The notes beneath the pieces were generated by a model that did no database searches, was not told where the DNA came from, and saw only the letters and a list, made by a program, of their open reading frames with translations. The translations under genes and the position numbers were made by a program. Of a DNA stretch of 34,466 nt, positions 8,554-15,114 are shown piece after piece. Each line of letters starts with the position of its first letter. Position 1 is the stretch's first letter. Source of the DNA: Caulobacteraceae bacterium (GTDB lineage Bacteria; Pseudomonadota; Alphaproteobacteria; Caulobacterales; Aquidulcibacteraceae); assembly GCA_009773335.1 (NCBI GenBank), contig WRPF01000031.1:1-34466 (forward strand). Reading direction: 5' to 3'.

Positions 8554-9963
8554 ATGTTCGACGAGATGTACGGCTCCGACGGCGCGCCGCGCGCGCCCTA
8601 CGCCGCGATCGCCAAGTGGCTCGAACAGCAGCCGCTGGAGACCCTGCGGGCCAAGAGCGATGAGGCCGAGCGGCTGTTCCGGCGCATCGGCATCACCTTC
8701 GCGGTCTATTCGGGCGGCGGCGATACCGAGCGGCTCATCCCCTACGATCTCGTCCCGCGGGTGATCGCCAAGCAGGAGTGGGGCTTCATCGAGCGTGGCC
8801 TGAAGCAGCGCACGCGCGCGCTCAACGCGTTTCTGGCCGACATCTACGGCGCCCGCGAGATCATTCGCGCGGGCAAGATTCCCGAGGCGCTGGTGATGCT
8901 CAATCCGGCGTTCGAGGCGTCGATGCAGGGGCTTGCAGCGCCGGGCGGGGTCTACACGCACGTGGCCGGCATCGATCTCGTGCGCACGGGGCCGGACGAT
9001 TTCTTCGTGCTCGAAGATAATTGCCGCACGCCATCGGGCGTTTCCTACATGCTGGAAAACCGCGCAGTGATGATGCGGCTTTTTCCGGAGTTCTTTGCGC
9101 GGTCCGGCGTCGAGCCCATCGCGCGCTATCCCGAGATGCTGCTGCGGGCGCTGCAATCGGTGGCGCCGCGGGCGTGCGAGGGCGAGCCGACGGTGGTCGT
9201 GCTCACGCCAGGCCAGTTCAACAGCGCCTACTACGAACACACCTTCCTCGCCGACGAGATGGGCGTGGAACTCGTCGAAGGCGCCGATCTCGTGGTCGAG
9301 GACGGCGCGGTGTTCAAGCGCACGACGCAGGGGCTGCAGCGCGTCGACGTGATCTACCGGCGCATCGATGACGCATTCCTCGATCCGCTGACGTTCCGCA
9401 GGGATTCAGCGCTCGGCGTCGCGGGCCTCATGGCGGCGTATCGCAAGGGGACGGTCACGATCGCCAACGCCGTCGGCGCGGGCATTGCCGACGACAAGGC
9501 CGTCTACATCTACGTGCCGGAGATGATCCGCTTCTACCTCGGCGAGGATCCGCTCCTGAAGAACGTGCCGACATGGCAGTGCGGGCGGGAAGACGAATGC
9601 GGCTACGTGCTCGACCATCTTGAGGAACTCGTGGTGAAGGAAGCACGCGGCTCCGGCGGCTACGGCATGCTCGTGGGCCCGCAGGCGTCGACGAAGGAAC
9701 GCGCCGCGTTCGCGCAGAAGATCCGCGCGACACCCGACGCCTACATCGCGCAGCCGACGCTTTCCCTGTCCACCTGTCCCACATTCGTCGACAGCGGCGT
9801 CGCCCCGCGTCACGTGGACCTGCGCCCCTTCGTGCTCGTCGGCTCCAACGGGATCGAGGTCACGCCCGGCGGGCTCACGCGCGTTGCGCTCAAGGAGGGA
9901 TCGCTCGTCGTGAACTCCTCGCAGGGCGGGGGCACGAAAGACACCTGGGTCCTGCGCGGATGA
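8554..9963 (+). CDS. Circularly permuted ATP-grasp type 2 protein
   Basis: A 469-residue protein of the circularly permuted ATP-grasp family (formerly DUF404/DUF407), predicted to form amide or peptide bonds using ATP. Recognisable blocks are VYSGGGDTERLIPYDLVPR near the N-terminus, VLEDNCRTPSGVSYMLENR, VDVIYRRIDDAFLDPL, ANAVGAGIADDKAVY, VVKEARGSGGYGMLVGP (Lys and glycine loop) and the C-terminal NSSQGGGTKDTWVL. The ATG at 8554 follows GGGAG; a longer frame opens with a GTG at 8380 overlapping the dioxygenase stop, but its first 58 residues are Pro/Arg-rich and unlike the family, so I do not use it. The alpha-E gene begins 10 bases after its stop. Its substrate is not known. Confidence 0.92.
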   Translation: MFDEMYGSDGAPRAPYAAIAKWLEQQPLETLRAKSDEAERLFRRIGITFAVYSGGGDTERLIPYDLVPRVIAKQEWGFIERGLKQRTRALNAFLADIYGAREIIRAGKIPEALVMLNPAFEASMQGLAAPGGVYTHVAGIDLVRTGPDDFFVLEDNCRTPSGVSYMLENRAVMMRLFPEFFARSGVEPIARYPEMLLRALQSVAPRACEGEPTVVVLTPGQFNSAYYEHTFLADEMGVELVEGADLVVEDGAVFKRTTQGLQRVDVIYRRIDDAFLDPLTFRRDSALGVAGLMAAYRKGTVTIANAVGAGIADDKAVYIYVPEMIRFYLGEDPLLKNVPTWQCGREDECGYVLDHLEELVVKEARGSGGYGMLVGPQASTKERAAFAQKIRATPDAYIAQPTLSLSTCPTFVDSGVAPRHVDLRPFVLVGSNGIEVTPGGLTRVALKEGSLVVNSSQGGGTKDTWVLRG

Positions 9964-9973
9964 GGAACTGAAC

Positions 9974-10906
9974 ATGCTCGCCCGCGCTGCAGACAGCATC
10001 TTCTGGCTCGCCCGCTACATGGAGCGGATGGACAACGTCGCGCGCCTCCTGGAGGCGACGCAATCCATGTCAGGCATGAGCGAGAGCGCCGAGGAGTGGC
10101 GTTCGGCGCTGGTGGCGTCGGGCTGCGATGAAACGTATCTGGAAAAGCACGCCGAGGTGACGCCCGAGAAGGCGCTGCTCTATCTCGCCTACGATCCCGA
10201 TAATCCGTCCGCGATCATGTCGTGCCTCGACCGCGCGCGCACCAATGCGCGCTCCATGCGCACCGCGCTGACGAGCGACATGTGGGATGCGGTCAACGGG
10301 TCATGGCTCGAAGGGCGTCATCTGAAGGCGAGCGCCTTCACGCCCGAGCGCATCGGCGAAACCATCGACTGGGTCAAAACCGTCGGCAACCGCTTCTACG
10401 GCGCCTACGCCGGCACGATGCTGCGCAACGAGATCTACTGGTTCGCGCGGCTCGGCACCTTCATCGAACGCGCCGACAACACCGCGCGCATCCTCGATGT
10501 GAAGTTCCATCTGCTGCTGCCGCAGGACGAGGGCGTCGGCGGAGCGGTGGACTATTACCAGTGGACCTCCATCCTGCGGGCGGTTTCGGCCGTGCGCGCC
10601 TACCAGTGGGTGTATCGCACCGAGGTGAAGCCCTGGAACATCGCCGATCTGCTCATCCTGCGTCCGGAGATGCCGCGCTCGCTTCGGGCGTGCTACGATG
10701 AGATCGATGCCGTCCTGGCGCAGATCGCGACCAGCCACACGGGCCGTCGCGGCGAATGCCACCGGCTCGCGGGTGCGCTGGCCGCCCAACTCCGCTATGG
10801 ACGCATCGAGGACATCTTCGCCCGCGGGCTGCACGAGTATCTGACGGACATGGTGGAACGCACTGGCCAGCTCGGCGTTGAAATCAACGCCTTCTACATG
10901 CGCTGA
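9974..10906 (+). CDS. Alpha-E domain protein (DUF403)
   Basis: A 310-residue, largely helical protein that starts with the family signature RAADSIFWLARYMERMDNVA and carries a second conserved block MLRNEIYWFARLGTFIERAD near residues 150-170, with YYQWTSILRAVSA later. Alpha-E proteins almost always accompany circularly permuted ATP-grasp and transglutaminase genes; they have no established catalytic activity and have been proposed to act as partner or scaffold subunits. The gene begins 10 bases after the ATP-grasp stop and is followed after 14 bases by the transglutaminase, so all three are expected on one transcript. Confidence 0.93.
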   Translation: MLARAADSIFWLARYMERMDNVARLLEATQSMSGMSESAEEWRSALVASGCDETYLEKHAEVTPEKALLYLAYDPDNPSAIMSCLDRARTNARSMRTALTSDMWDAVNGSWLEGRHLKASAFTPERIGETIDWVKTVGNRFYGAYAGTMLRNEIYWFARLGTFIERADNTARILDVKFHLLLPQDEGVGGAVDYYQWTSILRAVSAVRAYQWVYRTEVKPWNIADLLILRPEMPRSLRACYDEIDAVLAQIATSHTGRRGECHRLAGALAAQLRYGRIEDIFARGLHEYLTDMVERTGQLGVEINAFYMR

Positions 10907-10920
10907 CGGAAAGCCAGCTC

Positions 10921-11727
10921 ATGCGCCTGCGTATCGATCACCGCACCTTGTACGCCTATGCGTCTCCGCTTGAGCGGGGTTTGCAGATCGTGCGGCTGTT
11001 TCCCAAGCGTCATGACGGTCAGGAAATCGTGCGCTGGCGCGTGCTCGGCGCGCGGGGCCAGGAACTTGCGCCGTTCGATGACGGTCTCGGCAACGAGGCC
11101 GCGCTCGCCGATGCGCCGCCCGGCGCGCGCCGGGCGTCCATCCATGTGGACGGGGAAGTGGAGACGCGCGATCTCGGCGGCTTCCTGAACGGTGCGTTCG
11201 AGCCGCTGCCGCCCGCCTACTACATGCGCTCCACCGATCTCACCGCGCCGGACCCCACGATTGCCGCACTCGGCGCCGACCTTCGTGGTGACGACGGCGC
11301 GCGCGCGATCGCGCTCATGCACGCCGTGCGCGACAGGATGGAGTTCCGTGTCGGCGCCACCGATGCGACGACGCCGGCGGTCGAGGCGCTCGCCGCGGGC
11401 GCGGGCGTCTGTCAGGACCACGCCCATGTTCTTGCCGCCGCATGTCGCGCGGCGGGAATCCCGGCGCGCTACGTGTCGGGCTATCTGTGGACGGGTGTCG
11501 AACAGGAGCCCGCGAGCCACGCCTGGGCGGAGGTGTTCATCGAAAACGCGGGCTGGTTCGGTCTCGATCCCGCCAACCGCATCATTGTCGGCGCGGCGCA
11601 CGTGCGCATGGCGTCCGGCCTCGACTACGCGCAGGCCGCGCCGATCACCGGCGTGCGCGCGGGCGGGGGCGCTGAAAGCCTCACCGTGACGCTCGGCGTG
11701 CATTCGGCGGAACACGCGCAGCAGTAG
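10921..11727 (+). CDS. Transglutaminase-like cysteine peptidase family protein
   Basis: A 268-residue cytoplasmic protein with an N-terminal beta domain (RIDHRTLYAYASPLERGLQIVRLFP, the bacterial transglutaminase-like N region) and a transglutaminase core with the Cys-His-Asp triad at C164 (GAGVCQDHAHV), H200 (SHAWAEVFI) and D216 (FGLDPANR). Relatives are predicted to cleave or re-form amide bonds and are found with ATP-grasp and alpha-E proteins, suggesting a synthesis-and-release cycle for a short peptide or modified amino acid. No signal peptide is present. It is the last gene of the cluster and ends 7 bases before the convergent SDR gene. I see no proteasome-like (Anbu) gene next to it. 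Confidence 0.93.
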   Translation: MRLRIDHRTLYAYASPLERGLQIVRLFPKRHDGQEIVRWRVLGARGQELAPFDDGLGNEAALADAPPGARRASIHVDGEVETRDLGGFLNGAFEPLPPAYYMRSTDLTAPDPTIAALGADLRGDDGARAIALMHAVRDRMEFRVGATDATTPAVEALAAGAGVCQDHAHVLAAACRAAGIPARYVSGYLWTGVEQEPASHAWAEVFIENAGWFGLDPANRIIVGAAHVRMASGLDYAQAAPITGVRAGGGAESLTVTLGVHSAEHAQQ

Positions 11728-11734
11728 AGCGCTT

Positions 11735-12508
11735 TCACATCGCCGAGATGCCGCCGTCGACCTTGAACTCCGCGCCGGTGACGAACTTCGCTTCGTCGCT
11801 GGCGAGATAGAGCACCATGTAGGCCACGTCGTCGGGCTCGCCGATCCGGCCCATGGGCACCTGGCGGGAGAGCTTGTCATGCACGGCCTGCTCGCCGATC
11901 TGCTTCTTGAACACGTCGAGAATGGGCGTGTCGATGAACACCGGATGCACCGAGTTGCAGCGGATCTGCGGCGTCATGCGTGCGCCGTGCAGCGCCACGG
12001 ATTTCGACAGCATCCACACGCCCGCTTTCGCTGCGTTGTAGGCGGCGGAGTTGTGCGCGGCGATCAGCCCCGCGATCGAGGAGATGTTGACGATCGAGCC
12101 GGGAATGCCGCTCTCGCGGATCACCGGCATCGCGAAGCGGCAGCCAAGGAAGACGCTGTCGAGATCGATGTCCATCACGCGCTTCCAGCCGTCGAGCGTC
12201 TCGGTCTCCACTGATCCGGCGCTCGCGATGCCCGCGTTGTTGACGAGGATGTTGAGCCCGCCCATGTCGGCGGCGGCCTCCTGCAGCACGGCTTCCCAGC
12301 GCGCGGCGTCGGTGACATCGTGTTCGTAGGCGAAGGCCTTGCCGCCGCTCGCGTTGATTGATTCCGCCACGTCGCGCGCCTTCGAGATGTTGAGATCGCT
12401 CACCGTCACGCTCGCGCCGTCGCGGGCAAACATCCGCGCGATCGCCTCGCCGAGCCCCTGCGCGCCGCCGGTGATGAACGCCTTCTTGCCCTGAACCCGT
12501 CCCGCCAT
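11735..12508 (-). CDS. Short-chain dehydrogenase/reductase
   Basis: A 257-residue classical SDR oxidoreductase. It shows TGGAQGLG (13-20), an acidic residue at the end of the second strand (VSDLN, D38) that favours NAD(H), NNAG (90-93), and the catalytic S144, Y157, K161 (NISSIAG, YNAAKAG). The final block FVTGAEFKVDGGISAM is typical. The precise substrate is unclear; relatives in similar settings are annotated as 3-hydroxyacyl, cyclohexanol or hydroxysteroid dehydrogenases. It starts 26 bases after the crotonase gene stops on the same strand, so the pair may act on the same acyl-CoA or cyclic substrate. Its start ATG is preceded by AGGAGAAC. Confidence 0.9.
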   Translation of the reverse strand: MAGRVQGKKAFITGGAQGLGEAIARMFARDGASVTVSDLNISKARDVAESINASGGKAFAYEHDVTDAARWEAVLQEAAADMGGLNILVNNAGIASAGSVETETLDGWKRVMDIDLDSVFLGCRFAMPVIRESGIPGSIVNISSIAGLIAAHNSAAYNAAKAGVWMLSKSVALHGARMTPQIRCNSVHPVFIDTPILDVFKKQIGEQAVHDKLSRQVPMGRIGEPDDVAYMVLYLASDEAKFVTGAEFKVDGGISAM

Positions 12509-12534
12509 GTTGTTCTCCTGTGTTCCGGTGTCTG

Positions 12535-13320
12535 TCAGTCGCCCTTGAACGTCGGCGCGCGTTTTTCAAGGAATGCGCGGATCGCTTCGGCGTGATCGTC
12601 TGTGGTCGCGGCGAGCGCGAACTGGTCGAGGTCCATGAAGCTCGTCGCGCGATGCAGCGCTGTGGCGGCGCCGTTGATGCCGGCCTTCGCCATGCGCACC
12701 GGCACCGGGGGGAGCGCCGCGATCTTTTCCGCCCAGCCGCGCGCGGCCTTCAGCGCATCGCCGTCATTGGTGACGAGATCGACGAGGCCCCAGCGCTCGG
12801 CCTCCTCTGCTTCCACTTTCTCGCCGAAAAGCGTGAGCTTTTTCGCGCGCGCCGGGCCGATGAGCGTCACGAGACGCGGCAAAGTGCGCCAGCTCATGTT
12901 CATGCCGATGGGCACTTCCGGCAGGCGCACATGCGCGCCTGCGCCGATGATGCGGAAGTCGCACGCGACAGCCAGTGAAAGCGCGCCGCCGATGCAGAAG
13001 CCCTCGATGGCGCAGATCGTCGTCTGCTCAAGGCTCTCCCACGCGTCGCAGAGATCGGGTCCGGCCTTCAGCATCTCGCGACGTTCGATCAGCGGCGCGC
13101 CAGCGCGCGCGGCCATGGCGGGATCTTTCAGGTCCGCGCCCGCGGAGAACGCGCCGTCGCCCGTGAGGATGATCGCGCTCGTCGTCGTATCGCGCGACAG
13201 CGTGCGGGCGGTTTCAGTGAGTTCGGTCATCAGCGCGGCGGAGAGCGCGTTGCGCCCGTCGCCGCGCGAGAAGGTGACCTGCGCGATGCGGCCGTCGCGT
13301 GCGACAGAAACGAAGCTCAT
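12535..13320 (-). CDS. Enoyl-CoA hydratase/isomerase family protein
   Basis: A 261-residue crotonase-fold protein acting on acyl-CoA thioesters. The oxyanion-hole segments are [10 protein letters not shown] (58-67) and [18 protein letters not shown] (105-122). Of the two glutamates used by classical enoyl-CoA hydratase (rat E144 and E164), only the second is present (E135 in RLPEVPIG); the first aligns with S115. The protein may therefore be an isomerase or a crotonase with another reaction rather than a true hydratase. Its ATG overlaps the stop of the upstream pterin dehydratase gene by 4 bases (ATGA), indicating translational coupling. The SDR gene follows downstream. Confidence 0.88.
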   Translation of the reverse strand: MSFVSVARDGRIAQVTFSRGDGRNALSAALMTELTETARTLSRDTTTSAIILTGDGAFSAGADLKDPAMAARAGAPLIERREMLKAGPDLCDAWESLEQTTICAIEGFCIGGALSLAVACDFRIIGAGAHVRLPEVPIGMNMSWRTLPRLVTLIGPARAKKLTLFGEKVEAEEAERWGLVDLVTNDGDALKAARGWAEKIAALPPVPVRMAKAGINGAATALHRATSFMDLDQFALAATTDDHAEAIRAFLEKRAPTFKGD

Positions 13321-13601
13321 CGCGCCGCCTCGTCGCAGTAGCGTGCGAGTTCGACATCGAGCGCGGTCACGCCGTCGGCGTCATGGGTGGCGAGCGTCAC
13401 GTCGACCTTGTTGTAGACGTTGAACCACTCGGGGTGATGATCCATCTGCTCGGCTTTCAGCGCCACACGCGTCATGAAGGCGAACGCCGTCTTGAAGTCC
13501 GCGAACTTGTAGGATTTCGCGATGGCGTCGCGACCGGGCGTCGCGCTCCATCCCTGTAGCTGCGCCGTGGCGGCGGCCGCGCCGATCTTCGTTCTGTCCA
13601 T
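13317..13601 (-). CDS. 4a-hydroxytetrahydrobiopterin (pterin carbinolamine) dehydratase
   Basis: A 94-residue protein of the PCD/DCoH family, which dehydrates 4a-hydroxy-tetrahydropterin to recycle the cofactor of aromatic amino-acid hydroxylases. The active-site motif [14 protein letters not shown] is at about residues 53-66 (H55, H56, P57, E58, W59), with a further His at 73 ([13 protein letters not shown]). The length is normal. The start is the ATG at 13601; the frame is open further upstream but that extension is Arg/Pro-rich and runs antisense to a small gene. The stop overlaps the crotonase start by 4 bases. No phenylalanine hydroxylase gene is present in the window, so why it is coupled to acyl-CoA genes is unclear. 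Confidence 0.92.
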   Translation of the reverse strand: MDRTKIGAAAATAQLQGWSATPGRDAIAKSYKFADFKTAFAFMTRVALKAEQMDHHPEWFNVYNKVDVTLATHDADGVTALDVELARYCDEAAR

Positions 13602-13727
13602 CAGGTGTCTCCGTGGCGCGAGCTTACGGCGTGGTGGCGCCAAACGCACCCCGTGTGTGATGTGACCGCGGGCAAGGCAGGCCGGGCGCCGCGCCGCTTT
13701 GATGGGGCCGTCAAAAGGAGCCGCCCC

Positions 13728-13838
13728 ATGCACAAGCTCGTCCTCGCCCTGATCGCCGCGACGGTGACGTACTTCGTGCAGCCGGCGCCCGCGCGCCACG
13801 ATGTGGCGGTCGCAAGCTTCACCCTGGCCCGGAACTGA
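13728..13838 (+). CDS. Small hydrophobic peptide, 36 residues
   Basis: An ATG at 13728 is preceded by AAAAGGAG with 7 bases between, a near-ideal ribosome binding site. It opens a 36-codon frame, starting [20 protein letters not shown] and continuing [11 protein letters not shown] before the last residues. The first 18 residues look like a membrane segment or signal peptide with possible cleavage near APA. A strong intrinsic terminator follows 47 bases after the stop (13885-13925), so the stretch has all the parts of a short transcription unit. I recognise no family. It is antisense to nothing convincing. A small secreted or membrane peptide is the simplest reading. Confidence 0.6.
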   Translation: MHKLVLALIAATVTYFVQPAPARHDVAVASFTLARN

Positions 13839-13884
13839 CGGGACGCCGCCGAAGGGGATCGGCGCGGACACAGGGTGCGGGGGA

Positions 13885-13925
13885 ACGGGGGCTGCAGTTT
13901 CACGACTGCGGCCCCCGTCGTTTTT
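13885..13925 (+). terminator. Intrinsic terminator after the 36-residue gene
   Basis: An approximately 14-bp stem (ACGGGGGCTGCAGT pairing with ACTGCGGCCCCCGT read in reverse, with one G-U pair) around a five-base loop ends at about 13918 and is followed two bases later by TTTTT. The T run is on the plus strand only, so it serves the small gene at 13728-13838 rather than the HAD gene, which ends at 13954 on the other strand. Confidence 0.8.
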
Positions 13926-13953
13926 GGCCTCTTCGTTTTTGGCCCCGTCGTTT

Positions 13954-14598
13954 TCAGGTCAGATCGATGCCCGTCGCGGCGGCGAGATCGACGAGCGCCT
14001 GCGCCTCGCCTTCGACCTTGATGGTCGCCATGCCCATCGCGCGGGCGGGTTTGAGATTGACGCCCAGATCGTCGAGGTACACGCACCGCGCGGGGTCGAC
14101 GTCGAGCGCCTCGCACATGAGCGCGTAGATGCGCGGATCGGGTTTGCGCAGGCCCGCCTTCGAGCTTTCGATCACATGGTGGAAGCGCGCCATGATCGCG
14201 GCGACCGCGTCGGCCTTCTCCATGCTGCCCGCCATCCCGGCGCCGGATCCTGATTTCACGTTGTTTGTGATGCAGCCGACCTTGAAGCGCGCGCGGCACG
14301 CTTCGAGAGCGGCGACCATCTTCGGGCGAATGTCGCCGGACAGCAGCGGCAGCACGTCGCCGCCGCGGACCTCGTGGCCCAGCGCGCTCGCTTCCGCGAG
14401 GAACTTCACGTCGAATTCCGCAGTGGTGATCTCGGCGCGCTCGAACAGCGCCCAGGCGTTCGCATCGGGGTTGGCAGCGTTGACGCGACGGATGAAATCG
14501 CGCGGCAGCCCGCGGGCCGCCTCATAGCGGTTGAACGCCTCGAACGGGGAGGAGGTCAGCACCCCCCCGAAGTCCCACAGTACGGCCTCTACGCTCAC
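13954..14598 (-). CDS. HAD superfamily hydrolase (ACAD10 N-domain / epoxide-hydrolase-N type)
   Basis: A 214-residue haloacid-dehalogenase-fold protein. Motif I is WDFGGVLT with nucleophile D9; the second Asp of the usual DxD is replaced by Gly (G11), as in the subgroup related to the N-terminal domain of ACAD10 and YihX-like proteins. Motif II is TNN (111-113), motif III K152 (LRKPDPRIY) and motif IV the acidic pair D176-D177 (YLDDLGVNL). A small alpha-helical cap lies at about residues 18-85. Without the second Asp, ordinary phosphatase activity is doubtful. It is transcribed divergently from the 90-residue gene at 14715. The substrate is unknown. Confidence 0.88.
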   Translation of the reverse strand: MSVEAVLWDFGGVLTSSPFEAFNRYEAARGLPRDFIRRVNAANPDANAWALFERAEITTAEFDVKFLAEASALGHEVRGGDVLPLLSGDIRPKMVAALEACRARFKVGCITNNVKSGSGAGMAGSMEKADAVAAIMARFHHVIESSKAGLRKPDPRIYALMCEALDVDPARCVYLDDLGVNLKPARAMGMATIKVEGEAQALVDLAAATGIDLT

Positions 14599-14714
14599 GA
14601 AACGCCTCTTAACGCCATGTTGATGCAGGCGTGCCTAGACTGCCCGTCCGGGGAGCGCAAACGCGCCCCTCACTGTTTCGGCCCCGGTTTTGGCCCCAGT
14701 TTCGCGAGGTCCCG

Positions 14715-14987
14715 ATGACCCGTTTCCTCGTCTCCGACGAAAACCCCACCGGCTACAAGCTGGAGGACATCCTCTCCGTGATCCGCGCCGATGTGCTCAA
14801 GCGCTGCGCCAAGATCGCGCTCGACGAGCGCGTGGAAGCCCAGCATGTCGTCGCAAACAACATGGAAGTGCTCGCGCACCTCACCAAGGCGATCGAACTC
14901 GCCAAGAATTCCACCCACGTGCTCAACAAGGCGTTCGGGCCGTCGAAGGCCGGCGAGGGCGGGGCGCCCAGAATTGGGGTCGCCTGA
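14715..14987 (+). CDS. Conserved-looking hypothetical protein, 90 residues
   Basis: The ATG at 14715 follows GCGAGGT by a few bases. The protein is soluble, with no signal peptide, and is mostly helical: DENPTGYKLEDILSVIRADV, then RCAKIALDERVEAQHVVANN and EVLAHLTKAIELAKNSTHVL, ending in a Gly-rich tail. The balanced charge and heptad-like Leu/Ile/Ala spacing suggest a real helical bundle or dimer. I do not recognise a family. The gene is monocistronic: divergent from the HAD gene upstream and closed by a strong bidirectional terminator at 15026-15060. Its stop codon lies inside the first copy of a 14-bp tandem duplication. Confidence 0.72.
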   Translation: MTRFLVSDENPTGYKLEDILSVIRADVLKRCAKIALDERVEAQHVVANNMEVLAHLTKAIELAKNSTHVLNKAFGPSKAGEGGAPRIGVA

Positions 14988-15003
14988 TCGGGGTCGCCTG
15001 ATC
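14976..15003 (+). repeat. 14-bp tandem duplication across a stop codon
   Basis: GGGGTCGCCTGATC occurs twice head to tail (14976-14989 and 14990-15003). The TGA of the 90-residue gene lies in the first copy. It looks like a recent slippage duplication. Confidence 0.85.
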
Positions 15004-15025
15004 TTTCCGACCGACGCGACAGGAA

Positions 15026-15060
15026 AAAGGGCGGAGCCGCGAGGCTCCGCCCTTTCTTTT
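15026..15060. terminator. Bidirectional intrinsic terminator
   Basis: A perfect 13-bp stem (AAAGGGCGGAGCC, loop GCGA) spans 15026-15055, followed by CTTTT on the plus strand and, read from the other side, by TTTTTCC on the minus strand. It can end both the 90-residue gene (plus) and the permease gene (minus, stop at 15105). Confidence 0.88.
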
Positions 15061-15076
15061 CGTCCCGCTGAAGGAC

Positions 15077-15114
15077 TCAGTCGCCCCAGTTCAGTCGCCC
15101 CAGTTCAGTCGCCC
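15077..15114 (+). repeat. 14-bp tandem repeat, 2.7 copies, at the permease stop
   Basis: TCAGTCGCCCCAGT is repeated at 15077-15090 and 15091-15104, with a partial third copy TCAGTCGCCC from 15105. The TCA at 15105-15107 is the permease stop codon on the minus strand, so the copies lie directly behind the gene. Confidence 0.85.
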
